From: Mesorhizobium sp. B2-4-15
GTDB taxonomy: Bacteria > Pseudomonadota > Alphaproteobacteria > Rhizobiales > Rhizobiaceae
Direction: 5' to 3'
DNA length: 64,000 nucleotides
Assembly: GCF_006658505.1 (NCBI RefSeq)
Contig: NZ_VFUZ01000025.1
Location: forward strand, 1-64,000
Part shown: in pieces, positions 34,561 to 43,547 of the stretch
Layout: each line of letters starts with the position of its first letter
How positions within the stretch are numbered: position 1 is the stretch's first letter
Notes under the pieces: generated by a model
The model's input: only the letters and a program-made list of their open reading frames with translations
Told to the model about the DNA's origin: nothing
The model's database searches: none
Made by a program: the position numbers and the translations under genes

Positions 34561-35321
34561 ACACGCAGCGGCCGATGGTCGAGGTTTGCGGCGCACGCAA
34601 GTCCTTCGGCGCCGTCGATGTTTTGAAGGGCATCGACCTGTCGGTCGAACGTGGGCAGATCGTGGCCATCATCGGGCCGAGCGGCTCTGGCAAGAGCACG
34701 CTGCTGCGCTCCATCAACCATCTCGAGACCTTGAACGGCGGTGAAGTCTGGCTCGACGGCGTGCAGGTCAACCAGAAGCTGCACGGCCAGGCCTTCGAGC
34801 GGCACATAAACAAGGTGCGCCAGCAGATGGGCATGGTGTTCCAGCACTTCAATCTGTTCCCGCATTTGACCGTGATCGAGAACATCACGATGGGGCCGGT
34901 GATCCTGAAAGGCATGCCGAAGGCGGAAGCCCGGGCGCTGGCCGTTGGTCTGTTGTCGAAGGTCGGGCTCGCCGACAAGATCGACGCCTACCCCTCGCGG
35001 CTTTCGGGTGGCCAGAAGCAGCGTGTGGCGATCGCCCGCGCGCTGGCCATGCAGCCCAAGGTGATGCTGTTCGACGAAGCAACCTCCGCACTAGACCCCG
35101 AACTCGTCGACGAGGTCAACGCGGTGATGAAACAGCTTGCCGCCGAGCACATGACCATGCTCATCGTAACGCATGAAATGCGCTTTGCCGGTGAAGTCGC
35201 CGACAGGGTGCTGTTCATGGACGGCGGCGTGGTCGTCGAGGAGGGCCCGCCGATCGAGATCTTCCGTTCGCCGCAGAAAGAACGCACGCGCAGCTTCCTC
35301 AAGAAATATCTTTCCGCCTGA
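34557..35321 (+). CDS. ABC transporter ATP-binding protein (polar amino acid family)
   Basis: 254 residues. Walker A GPSGSGKSTLLR near residue 43, Q-loop FQHFNLFPHLTVIENITMGP, signature LSGGQKQRVAIARALAMQPK, Walker B VMLFDEATSALDPELVDEV, and switch histidine VTHEMRFA. The YFPFN-like HFNLFPHLTV and family length are typical of GlnQ/HisP subunits. Eight bases separate its stop from the DMFase-like gene. Confidence 0.95.
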   Translation: MNTQRPMVEVCGARKSFGAVDVLKGIDLSVERGQIVAIIGPSGSGKSTLLRSINHLETLNGGEVWLDGVQVNQKLHGQAFERHINKVRQQMGMVFQHFNLFPHLTVIENITMGPVILKGMPKAEARALAVGLLSKVGLADKIDAYPSRLSGGQKQRVAIARALAMQPKVMLFDEATSALDPELVDEVNAVMKQLAAEHMTMLIVTHEMRFAGEVADRVLFMDGGVVVEEGPPIEIFRSPQKERTRSFLKKYLSA

Positions 35322-35329
35322 GCACGCCG

Positions 35330-36970
35330 ATGACCAGATTAGCCACGGAATTCCCTGATTTCGGACTGACAGAGGAGCAGCGCCGCCACGCGGTGCGCGG
35401 CCACTACTACGAGTGGCCCGGGATGGACGGCGATCACGGCGAAATCTGGTGCTACAGCGACCGCTTTTCCTATCGCGCCGGCGAGACAGTGACGCTGCAT
35501 GTCAGTGCGACCGCACCGTCCTTCGGCATGACAATCGTCCGCGATGGCGGCAGCGAGACAAAAATGTTCGAGAAATCGGGCATCGCGGCGCGCTGGCAGG
35601 AAAGTCCGGATCAATGCTCGGCGGAGGGCTGTGCTTGGGAAGCCTCGTTCGAATTGCGCGTGGGAAATGACTGGCCGTCCGGTGCCTATCGGGTGACGCT
35701 CACCGCCGACGGACGCGATGGCAAGCCAATTCACAGCCATCATCTGTTCATCGTCTCTCCCCAATCCGGGAGAAAGCCCGGCCGCGTGCTGCAGGTGGCG
35801 GCGACGGGCACCTGGCTTGCCTACAACACCTGGGGCGGCTCGAACCACTATCAGGGCATCACCGGGCCGGATCGCAACCAGTACTCGCCAATCGTCTCGA
35901 CGCAGCGCCCCTGGTGCCGTGGCTTCGTCGTGCTGCCGAAACATGCGCCGCGCGTGCCGCTGGAGGTCGCCGTGCCGCCAAAGACGGTGCCGCGCTATCC
36001 GCATATGGAATGGGCGCTCGCCACTGGCCATTCGAAGAAATACGCCTCGTCGGGCTGGGCCAGCTACGACAGCCATTTTTTTCGCTTTGCCGAACGTGCC
36101 GGCTACGGCGTCGATCTCGCCAGCCAGCACGATCTGCATTTCTCGCCCGAAATTCTCGACGGCTACGACTGCGCCGTCTTCGTCGGTCATGACGAATACT
36201 GGACCTGGGAAATGCGCGACGCGGTCGACCACTATGTCGAGCGCGGCGGTCATGCGGCGCGCTTCGCCGGCAACTTCATGTGGCAGACCCGCCTTGAGGA
36301 CGAGGGCCGCCGGCAGGTCTGCTACAAATACCGCGCCCGCGCCGAGGACCCGGCCTATCGCGGTGGCGACGTGACCCGCGCTACCAATTCCTGGGAGGCG
36401 CCGGAAATCGGCCGGCCGGGTTCCGCAACCTTCGGGCTCAATGCCTCGCGTGGCCTTTACGCCGGTTGGGGCGGCTGCGCGCCGCGCGGCGTGCGCGGCT
36501 TTCCGGTCTACCGGCCGGAGCACTGGGCTTTCGCCGGCACCGGCATCTATTATGGTGATCTCCTCGGCGCCGACAGCCATGTCTATGGCTATGAGGTCGA
36601 TGGGCTCGATTTCGAGATACGCGGTGGCCTGCCCTACCCCACCGCGACCAGCGGCGCGCCTGATGGGCTGCAGGTTCTTGCCGTCGGCATGGCGTCCCAG
36701 GTCGAGGAAAGCGCCGACATTCCTATCGAAGACCAGTTCCTCACCGACGAAGATGGCCGCTTCAGCGCCGAAACGCTCTTCGGCGACAGGAGCGACGCCA
36801 ATCTGGAAAAAGTCAAACGCAGCAACGGCATGATCGTCAACTTCCCGCGCGGCAAGGGCGAGGTGTTCCACGCCGGAAGCTGCGAATGGGTCGCCGGTCT
36901 GCTACGACAAGACCCAATGGTCGAGCGCGTGACCCAAAATGTCCTTGATCGCTACCTTGGAAAGTCCTGA
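35330..36970 (+). CDS. N,N-dimethylformamidase large-subunit-like protein
   Basis: 546 residues. The catalytic-domain features of the N,N-dimethylformamidase beta subunit are present: TGTWLAYNTWGGSNHYQGI, then SHFFRFAERAGYGVDLASQH, the signature FVGHDEYWTWEMRDAVDHYV, AARFAGNFMWQTRLED, and FHAGSCEWVAGL. The N-terminal lectin-like extension of the approximately 760-residue dimethylformamidase is missing, and no small subunit gene lies nearby. Family members hydrolyse amide bonds through an iron centre. Here the substrate is probably the imported compound. It sits in one transcription unit with the transporter and the aminotransferase, with one base to the next start. Confidence 0.82.
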   Translation: MTRLATEFPDFGLTEEQRRHAVRGHYYEWPGMDGDHGEIWCYSDRFSYRAGETVTLHVSATAPSFGMTIVRDGGSETKMFEKSGIAARWQESPDQCSAEGCAWEASFELRVGNDWPSGAYRVTLTADGRDGKPIHSHHLFIVSPQSGRKPGRVLQVAATGTWLAYNTWGGSNHYQGITGPDRNQYSPIVSTQRPWCRGFVVLPKHAPRVPLEVAVPPKTVPRYPHMEWALATGHSKKYASSGWASYDSHFFRFAERAGYGVDLASQHDLHFSPEILDGYDCAVFVGHDEYWTWEMRDAVDHYVERGGHAARFAGNFMWQTRLEDEGRRQVCYKYRARAEDPAYRGGDVTRATNSWEAPEIGRPGSATFGLNASRGLYAGWGGCAPRGVRGFPVYRPEHWAFAGTGIYYGDLLGADSHVYGYEVDGLDFEIRGGLPYPTATSGAPDGLQVLAVGMASQVEESADIPIEDQFLTDEDGRFSAETLFGDRSDANLEKVKRSNGMIVNFPRGKGEVFHAGSCEWVAGLLRQDPMVERVTQNVLDRYLGKS

Positions 36971-36971
36971 C

Positions 36972-38357
36972 ATGTCGAAAGTCCAGCCTGCCATTCAAGA
37001 CACTGACGCCCGGCGCCAATCGCATCTGTTCTACCTCTCCAGCCTGCGCCGGCCGCTGATCGACCGCGCCGAAGGCATCTACATGTGGACGCAGGACGGC
37101 CGCCGCTTCATCGACGGATCGAGCGGCCCGATGGTCGCCAATATCGGCCATTCCAACCGCAACGTGCTCGACGCCATGAAGCGGCAGATGGACCGCGCCA
37201 CCTTCGCCTATCGGCTGCATTTCGAAAACGAACCGGCGGAAGAGCTGGCGCGCGAATTGGCCGGCAAGCTGCCGGAAGGCATGGACCGGATCTTCTTCGT
37301 CTCCGGCGGCTCTGAGGCGACGGAATCCTGCATCAAGCTGGCGCGGCAGTGGGCCGTCGCCACCGGCCAGGCCAGCCGCTGGAAGGTGATCACGCGTTTC
37401 CCCTCCTATCATGGCGGCACGCTGGGTTCGCTCTCGATCACCGGCGACGATGCGCTGGCCGAAACCTTCACGCCGATGATGCGGGTGATGCCGACGGTGC
37501 CGGCGCCAACCGCCTGGCGCGATCGCGACAATCTGTCGATGGAGCAGCGCGGCATCCGCTACGCCGACATGCTGGAGGAGAAGATCCTGGCCGAAGGCCC
37601 GGACAGCGTCGTCGCTTTCATCATGGAGCCGATCGGCGGTGCCGCGACCGCGGCCCTGGTGGCACCGGACAGCTACTATGCGCGCATCCGCGATATCTGC
37701 GACCGCTACGGCATCCTGCTGATTCACGACGAAGTCATGAGCGGCGCCGGCCGCACCGGAAAATTCCTCGGCGGCGACCACTGGAACTGCAAGCCTGACA
37801 TTGTCGCGCTATCGAAGGGGCTGGGCTCCGGCTATGCGCCCCTCGGCGCGCTGGCAGCGCCCCTGCGGCTTGTACAGCCGCTGCTCGCTTCCGGCGGTTT
37901 CCAGCACGGCCATACCTATGCCGGTAATCCGCTCGCCTGCGCCGCTGGGCTCGCCGTGCTCGGAGAAATGGACCGACTCGACCTGATCGCCAACGCGGCT
38001 GCCATGGGCGATGTGCTGATGGATGGATTGAAGGGATTGGCCAAGCGCTTCCCCTTCATCGCCGACGTGCGCGGCAAGGGCCTGCTCACCGGCGCCGAGA
38101 TGGTCGCCGATCCCGATACGCTGAAGCCGATCGACCAGAGCAAGAAAGCCACGCAGCGTCTGCTCGACCTTGCCTATGAGCGTGGGCTGATCATCTATGG
38201 CCGCAAGGTCAAAGGCGGCATCGACGGCGACAATTTCATGGTCGCGCCGCCGATGATCGTCACCGGCGAACAGGTCGGCGAGATCATCTCCATCATCGGC
38301 GACTCGCTGGAGGTTCTGGCTTCCGAACTCGACCTGCCCGTCGAAGGCCGGGGATAA
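36972..38357 (+). CDS. Class III (omega-type) aminotransferase
   Basis: 461 residues from ATG 36972. PLP enzyme: FVSGGSEATESCIKLARQWA for cofactor binding, YHGGTLGSLSITGD, the aspartate motif LLIHDEVMSGAGRTGKF, and the PLP lysine in ALSKGLGSGYAPLGAL. Class III enzymes transfer amino groups from terminal amines or amino acids to keto acids. The start is one base after the preceding stop and the next start is four bases after this one's end, so it is firmly in the operon. Confidence 0.93.
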   Translation: MSKVQPAIQDTDARRQSHLFYLSSLRRPLIDRAEGIYMWTQDGRRFIDGSSGPMVANIGHSNRNVLDAMKRQMDRATFAYRLHFENEPAEELARELAGKLPEGMDRIFFVSGGSEATESCIKLARQWAVATGQASRWKVITRFPSYHGGTLGSLSITGDDALAETFTPMMRVMPTVPAPTAWRDRDNLSMEQRGIRYADMLEEKILAEGPDSVVAFIMEPIGGAATAALVAPDSYYARIRDICDRYGILLIHDEVMSGAGRTGKFLGGDHWNCKPDIVALSKGLGSGYAPLGALAAPLRLVQPLLASGGFQHGHTYAGNPLACAAGLAVLGEMDRLDLIANAAAMGDVLMDGLKGLAKRFPFIADVRGKGLLTGAEMVADPDTLKPIDQSKKATQRLLDLAYERGLIIYGRKVKGGIDGDNFMVAPPMIVTGEQVGEIISIIGDSLEVLASELDLPVEGRG

Positions 38358-38361
38358 AGGA

Positions 38362-39291
38362 ATGGCGCCGCGAAAAGTCATCATCACCTGCGCCGTCACC
38401 GGCTCGGTGCATACGCCATCGATGTCGCCCTATCTGCCGGTGACACCGGACCAGATCGCGGCTGATGCCATCGCGGCTGCCGAAGCCGGCGCCTCGATCC
38501 TGCATCTGCATGCCCGCGACCCCAGGGATGGCCGACCGACCGCCGATCCGGACGTCTACATGCAGTTCCTGCCGCGCATCAAGCAGGCGACGTCAGCCGT
38601 GATCAACATCACCACTGGCGGCTCCTCGCTGATGACGCTGGACCAGCGGCTGGCGGCGCCACTGAGGGCAGAGCCGGAAATGTGCTCGCTCAACATGGGT
38701 TCGATGAATTTCGCACTGTTCCCGATGCTCGACAAGCCACGGGAATGGCAGCACGAATGGGAGCCCAAGCTGCTTGAGGCCACGCGGGACACCATCTTCA
38801 AGAACACCTTCGCCGACATGGAAGGTGTTTTGGAAAGGCTGGGCAAGGGCTGCGGCACTCGCTTCGAATTCGAATGCTACGATGTCGGCCATCTCTATTC
38901 GTTGGCGCATTTCCGTGATCGGGGGCTCGTGTCGGGACCGCTGTTCATCCAGTTCGTGCTGGGCATTCTGGGCGGCATCGGCGCCGATCCCGACAATCTC
39001 ATCCATATGAAGCGCATCGCCGACAAATTGTTTGGCGATAGTTACCAGTTCTCGGTGCTGGCCGCCGGCCGCAATCAGATGCCGCTGATCTCGATCGCGG
39101 CGGCGATGGGCGGCAATGTCCGCGTCGGGCTCGAAGACAGTCTCTACGACGGCCGCCACCTGGCGAAATCCAACGCCGATCAGGTGCGCCGCATCCGTGG
39201 CATTCTCGATGGATTGTCGCTGGAAGTTGCCACGCCGGCAGAGGCACGTGAGATGCTGGCGCTGAAAGGTGGCGACCGGGTGGCGTTCTGA
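38362..39291 (+). CDS. BKACE (3-keto-5-aminohexanoate cleavage, DUF849) family protein
   Basis: 309 residues. Family features: KVIITCAVTGSVHTPSMSPY, AAEAGASILHLHARDPRDGR, the zinc-site HLHARDP, INITTGGSS, FNMGSMNF-like SLNMGSMNFALFP, and a late GNVRVGLEDSLYDGRHLAKS. BKACE enzymes transfer the acyl part of a beta-keto acid between CoA and acetyl units, yielding acetoacetate and a CoA thioester. It follows the aminotransferase at four bases. A pairing of transaminase and BKACE occurs in lysine degradation, but this substrate is unknown. Confidence 0.93.
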   Translation: MAPRKVIITCAVTGSVHTPSMSPYLPVTPDQIAADAIAAAEAGASILHLHARDPRDGRPTADPDVYMQFLPRIKQATSAVINITTGGSSLMTLDQRLAAPLRAEPEMCSLNMGSMNFALFPMLDKPREWQHEWEPKLLEATRDTIFKNTFADMEGVLERLGKGCGTRFEFECYDVGHLYSLAHFRDRGLVSGPLFIQFVLGILGGIGADPDNLIHMKRIADKLFGDSYQFSVLAAGRNQMPLISIAAAMGGNVRVGLEDSLYDGRHLAKSNADQVRRIRGILDGLSLEVATPAEAREMLALKGGDRVAF

Positions 39292-39323
39292 TGATGATGA
39301 TCTGAAATGCTGGCGTTCCGTCC

Positions 39324-39481
39324 CACCCCCCTCTGTCCTGCCGGACATCTCCCCCGCAAGGGGGGAGATCGGATTTCACGCCGGTTTTCGCAAATCACCA
39401 ACGTTGCAAGAAGGGCGGCAGGATCGAAGCTGCCAATCTCCCCCCTTGCGGGGGAGATGTCCGGCAGGACAGAGGGGGGTG
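39324..39481. repeat. 158-bp palindromic intergenic element, copy 1
   Basis: The arms 39324-39369 and 39436-39481 are perfect 46-base inverted repeats, beginning CACCCCCCTCTGTCCTGCCG, with a 66-base centre. It resembles the RIME-type mosaic elements of rhizobia. It lies inside the cluster, between the BKACE gene and the acetyltransferase gene, and could form a hairpin in the mRNA that attenuates transcription or protects an end. Confidence 0.85.
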
Positions 39482-39500
39482 CCTTGGCGCCCTACCCGTC

Positions 39501-40004
39501 GTGAGCGGCATCCTCATCCGCCCCGGCCGAATCGACGATGTGGACACGATCCACGCCGCGCTTCTTAAACTCGGCACCCATATTGGCGCGCATCAGGAGA
39601 TCACTTCGACGCCCGATGATCTCCGCTGCTACGGGTTCGGCGAAAAGCCTGCCTTCTCGACCCTCATCGCCGAAACCGACGGCGAATTCGCCGGCCTCTG
39701 CCTTTATTTCCCGATCTTCTCGACCTGGATGGGCCGGCCCGGCGTCTATGTGCAGGACCTCTATGTCGAGGACCGGTTCCGCGGCCGCAAGATCGGCGAG
39801 CGCCTGCTGCGACGCGTCGCGGCGGAATGCCGGAAAGAAGGCGGCGTCTATCTCAGGCTGTCGGTCGATACGGATAATGAGGGCGCCAAGGCCTTCTATG
39901 AAAGGCTGGGCATTGCCTGGTCGAACTATGAACAGACGCAGAAGATCATCGGCGAGGCCTTCCTTGCCTTTGCCGACGCGCCGGAAAACGGGGAGCAGGA
40001 ATGA
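39501..40004 (+). CDS. GNAT acetyltransferase, SSAT-like
   Basis: 167 residues from GTG 39501. GNAT fold with acetyl-CoA loop VEDRFRGRKIGERLLRRVAA. The segment FSTWMGRPGVYVQDLYVEDR closely resembles the spermidine/spermine (diamine) N-acetyltransferase signature STWxGRxGVYLEDLYV. It ends YERLGIAWSNYEQTQKIIGE. Its stop overlaps the deacetylase gene by four bases. I infer acetylation of an amine or polyamine. Confidence 0.83.
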   Translation: MSGILIRPGRIDDVDTIHAALLKLGTHIGAHQEITSTPDDLRCYGFGEKPAFSTLIAETDGEFAGLCLYFPIFSTWMGRPGVYVQDLYVEDRFRGRKIGERLLRRVAAECRKEGGVYLRLSVDTDNEGAKAFYERLGIAWSNYEQTQKIIGEAFLAFADAPENGEQE

Positions 40005-41029
40005 AAGCCTTCTATGCCGAGGAGCAGAAGCGCCACGATCCCAAGGCCTTTCTTTCCAGCGGCGCGCCGCAGCCCAATCCGGAAAAGCCGGAGCGCGTCG
40101 AGAGATTATTAGCCGGCGCAAAATCTGCCGGCTGCACGATCGAACGGCCCCGCGATCATGGGCTCGGTCCTGTCTCGGCGGTGCATACGCCTGAATATCT
40201 CGACTTCCTCGAGCACATTTTCGCGCGCTGGCAGCGCATTGAGGGCGCCTCGGCCGAGGTGATCCCCAACATCCACCCGATCGGGCGCAGCGGCTCCTAT
40301 CCGGCCTCGGCGGTCGGCCAGGCCGGCTACCACATGGCCGATACCGCTTGCCCGATCTCGGGCGAAACCTGGCATAGCGCGCTGTGGAGCGCCTGGAGCG
40401 CGGTCGAAGCCGCCGAGGCGGTGATGGCTGGCGCACCGGCCGCCTATGCGCTGTGCCGCCCGCCCGGCCACCACGCCTTTGCCGACGTCGCCGGCGGCTT
40501 CTGCTTCATCAACAATTCGGCCGTCGCGGCCCAGGTGCTGCGCAAGCAAGCCGCGCGCGTGGCCATCCTGGATGTCGACCTGCACCATGGCAACGGCACG
40601 CAAGGCATCTTCTATGCGCGGCCCGACGTGCTCACCGTCTCACTGCATGCCGACCCGGTGCGCTTTTATCCCTTTTTCTGGGGCCATGCCGACGAGCGCG
40701 GCGAAGGGGCCGGCCTCGGCTACAATTTCAACCTGCCACTGCCGCGCAAGTCCGCGGATGCGGCATTTCTGGATGCGCTTGCGGTGGCATTCCAGCGCAT
40801 TCGCGCCTTCGCACCCGATGCGCTGGTAGTGGCGCTCGGCCTCGACGCCTTCGAAGGTGACCCGTTCGGCGGACTTTCGGTGACGACGCCAGGCTTCTCG
40901 CGCATCGGAGAGGCCATCGCCCGTCTCGGCCTGCCAACGGTCATCGTCCAGGAAGGCGGCTATCTCTGTGACGCGCTCGGCGACAATCTCACCGCCTTCC
41001 TCGCCGGTTTTGGCGGCAAGGCACGGTGA
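40001..41029 (+). CDS. Histone-deacetylase-family, acetylpolyamine-amidohydrolase-like
   Basis: 342 residues. Zinc-dependent deacetylase: RPPGHHAFADVAGGFCFINN with the catalytic histidine pair, zinc ligands D and H of ILDVDLHHGNGTQGIF, and the third ligand in LGLDAFEGDPFGGL. The segment FYPFFWGHADERGEGAGLGY is typical of acetylpolyamine amidohydrolases rather than histone deacetylases. It would remove the acetyl group that SSAT-like enzymes add. ATG 40001 overlaps the upstream stop (ATGA). Confidence 0.88.
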   Translation: MKAFYAEEQKRHDPKAFLSSGAPQPNPEKPERVERLLAGAKSAGCTIERPRDHGLGPVSAVHTPEYLDFLEHIFARWQRIEGASAEVIPNIHPIGRSGSYPASAVGQAGYHMADTACPISGETWHSALWSAWSAVEAAEAVMAGAPAAYALCRPPGHHAFADVAGGFCFINNSAVAAQVLRKQAARVAILDVDLHHGNGTQGIFYARPDVLTVSLHADPVRFYPFFWGHADERGEGAGLGYNFNLPLPRKSADAAFLDALAVAFQRIRAFAPDALVVALGLDAFEGDPFGGLSVTTPGFSRIGEAIARLGLPTVIVQEGGYLCDALGDNLTAFLAGFGGKAR

Positions 41030-41047
41030 TATCGTTCCGACGCGGCC

Positions 41048-42316
41048 TCAGGACCGCTGCTGTCTCAGCATGGCAATGACCCGGCGCACGCTCTCAAGCG
41101 TCTCGTCGATTTCGGCAGCCGTGTTGTAATGAGCGATGCCGATGCGAACGACACCGTGCTCGGTCGGGATGCCGAGTTGGTGGACGATCTCCCAGGCGTA
41201 GTTATGGCCGGACCACAGGAAGATGTTTTCGGCGTTCATCTGCCGCACGATCGTTTCCGGGACGATAACCTCGACGGTGAAGGAGACCGTCGGCACCCGA
41301 TCACCGAGCCGTTTCGGATCGGTGATGCCGTGGATGGTCAGGCCTGAAATATCGGACAGGCCGTCGATCAGCCTTTGCGCCAGCGGGTTTTCATAGGCGA
41401 TGGACACTTCGAACGCCCTGGCGATCTTCTGCCTCCTCGAGCCGCCCTCGCCCGCCGCCGCACCCAGCCCGGCAAAATAATCGACCGCCGCCGTAAGACC
41501 GGCCATCAGTTCGATCTGCGGCGTGCCGAGTTCGAAGCGCTCCGGCAAACCGTTGGACGAACAGCGGCATTTGTAGGCTTCCAGGCTGTCGATGACGTCG
41601 CGCCGGCCCCACAATATGCCCATATGCGGGCCGAAGAACTTGTAGGCCGAGCAGATCAGGAAATCGCAGCCGAGATCCCGTACGTCGATCAGACCATGCG
41701 GCGCGAACTGGACGGCATCGACATAGACCAGGGCGCCGGCCTGTTTTGCAAGTTGGGTCAGAGATCTAACCCTGTTGATCGAGCCGGTGAGATTGCTGGC
41801 GTAGTTCAAGGCGACGAGCCGTGTCCTGCCGGACAGCAGATCGGCCAGCGTTGCCTCCTCGACCTGCCAGCTCTTTTCATCGAACGGCAGCCAGCGCACA
41901 ACCAGGCCGAGATCCTCGGCCAATTGCAGCCAGGGCGACACATTGCCCTCGTGATCCATGCGGGTGAGGATGATCTCGTCGCCCGGCTTCAACGTGCGGC
42001 CGAGTGTGCGCGACATGTGATAGGTCAGCGTCGTCATGTTGGCGCCGATGATGATTTCCCGCGGGCTCTCCGCACCAAGGAAATCGGCCATTGCCTGATG
42101 CGCTTCGTCGACGACTGTTTGAGCAGCGACCGTCGTTTCGAAATAACCGCCGAGATTGGCGTTTGTGGTGAGCAGGCAGCGCGCGACCGCGTCGGCGACG
42201 GCTTGCGGCACCTGCGTGCCGGCAGGATTGTCGAGATAGATGCGGCGGCGGCCCTTGTCGGTCAGTGAGAGGGCGGGAAATTTTCCACGCACGGCCTCGA
42301 TCGAAAAACCAACCAT
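41048..42316 (-). CDS. Cysteine desulfurase-like class V aminotransferase
   Basis: 422 residues from ATG 42316 (MVGFSIEAVRGKFPALSLTD), with GGAG six bases upstream; GTG 42325 is an alternative. Fold-type I PLP enzyme: YLDNPAGTQVPQAVADAVAR, TNANLGGYFETT, the PLP lysine in LICSAYKFFGPHMGILWGRR, and a C-terminal RIGIAHYNTAAEID. It is of the cysteine-desulfurase-like protein family distinct from NifS/IscS; no iron-sulfur genes adjoin. Exact reaction unknown. Confidence 0.88.
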   Translation of the reverse strand: MVGFSIEAVRGKFPALSLTDKGRRRIYLDNPAGTQVPQAVADAVARCLLTTNANLGGYFETTVAAQTVVDEAHQAMADFLGAESPREIIIGANMTTLTYHMSRTLGRTLKPGDEIILTRMDHEGNVSPWLQLAEDLGLVVRWLPFDEKSWQVEEATLADLLSGRTRLVALNYASNLTGSINRVRSLTQLAKQAGALVYVDAVQFAPHGLIDVRDLGCDFLICSAYKFFGPHMGILWGRRDVIDSLEAYKCRCSSNGLPERFELGTPQIELMAGLTAAVDYFAGLGAAAGEGGSRRQKIARAFEVSIAYENPLAQRLIDGLSDISGLTIHGITDPKRLGDRVPTVSFTVEVIVPETIVRQMNAENIFLWSGHNYAWEIVHQLGIPTEHGVVRIGIAHYNTAAEIDETLESVRRVIAMLRQQRS

Positions 42317-42364
42317 TCTCTCCACCCCTCTGTTTTGCCGCGATAATTCTGCAACCGGACCCGA

Positions 42365-43432
42365 TCAAGGACAGGGATTACCGACCCTCTGGTGAATGGC
42401 ATCCACTGCCTTCTGCATCTCTTCGGTCCACACCACATCGACGGAGGATAGTGCCATGTCGAGTTGCTCGACACTGGTGGCTCCTACGATGTTGGACGTG
42501 ACGAAGGGACGGCTCGATACGTAGGCATTGGCAAACAGGGCCGGCTCCAGCCCGAAACTGCGCGCCAGCTCATTGTATTCGAGCTGCGCTTCGGCCGCAT
42601 TCGGTGTCTCATAGCGCTGGCCACGGTTGAACAGTTGCGAGCGCGAGCCCTGCGGGCGCGCGCCATGATCGTATTTGCCGGTCAGGTAGCCCTGCGCCAA
42701 CGGCGAGTAGGCGAGCAACGACACGTCCTCACGCGAGCAGACCTCGGCAAGGTTAACCTCGAAGGTGCGGTTCACGAGATTGTAGGCGTTCTGGATCGAC
42801 GCGACGCGTGGACCGATTCCTTTGTCGGCCTCTGCGACGAAGCGCATCACGCCCCACGAACTCTCGTTCGACAGGCCGAAATGACGGATTTTTCCAGCCT
42901 TCACCAGTTCATCGAACACTGCGAGTGTCTCGGCGATCGGGGTTTCGCCAGCCGACGCGCCGACAGAATCCGCACGACGCGCTACCGCGCCGACGCGTGT
43001 TGGGTTGGCGCCCCAGGGGATGTCCCGTTCCGGCCAGTGGATTTGGTAAAGATCGAGATAGTCCGTGCCAAGCTTGGCCAGCGACTTGTCGATGGCGTCA
43101 AAGATATCGGCCCGCACCAATTGCGAGGGCCTGTCGCCGCGAAACCAGCTGTTGGGGGTGCGACCGACGACCTTGGAGGCGAGGATCACCTTGTCGCGGT
43201 TACCTCTCGCCTTCATCCAGCTACCGATAATCTTTTCGGTCCGCCCCTGTGTCTCGGCCTTGGGCGGAATCGGATAGAGTTCGGCGGTGTCGATGAAATT
43301 GACGCCGCGCGAAAAGGCCAGGTCCATCTGGGCGTGCCCCTCGGCCTCGGTGTTCTGCTGGCCCCAGGTCATCGATCCTAGGCAAATCTGGGTAACAAGA
43401 AGATCGGTCCGACCGAGACAGCGTTTGTGCAT
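42365..43432 (-). CDS. Aldo/keto reductase (Tas-like)
   Basis: 355 residues from ATG 43432 (MHKRCLGRTDLLVTQICLGS), which has CTCCGGAG upstream. AKR features: GVNFIDTAELYPIPPKAETQ with catalytic D and Y, VILASKVVG with the lysine, DYLDLYQIHWP with the histidine, and GLSNESSWGVMRF. Its length and PIPPKAET loop match the Tas/YgdS group of NADPH-dependent reductases. Same strand as the cysteine-desulfurase-like gene, 48 bases before it, so possibly cotranscribed. Confidence 0.9.
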   Translation of the reverse strand: MHKRCLGRTDLLVTQICLGSMTWGQQNTEAEGHAQMDLAFSRGVNFIDTAELYPIPPKAETQGRTEKIIGSWMKARGNRDKVILASKVVGRTPNSWFRGDRPSQLVRADIFDAIDKSLAKLGTDYLDLYQIHWPERDIPWGANPTRVGAVARRADSVGASAGETPIAETLAVFDELVKAGKIRHFGLSNESSWGVMRFVAEADKGIGPRVASIQNAYNLVNRTFEVNLAEVCSREDVSLLAYSPLAQGYLTGKYDHGARPQGSRSQLFNRGQRYETPNAAEAQLEYNELARSFGLEPALFANAYVSSRPFVTSNIVGATSVEQLDMALSSVDVVWTEEMQKAVDAIHQRVGNPCP

Positions 43433-43547
43433 GGAATTCTGCTCCGGAGGGAAAGCTTGCGCGGCCGCGCGGGGAGGAAATCGCACCTTACAGGAAAGCG
43501 GTGGCGCTCTCCAAGTCTCGCAAGGCCGGACTTTTAAGTCGAGGCGT

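Noticed and set aside
35339..36871. 510-codon minus-strand frame
   Set aside because: Antisense to the dimethylformamidase-like gene.
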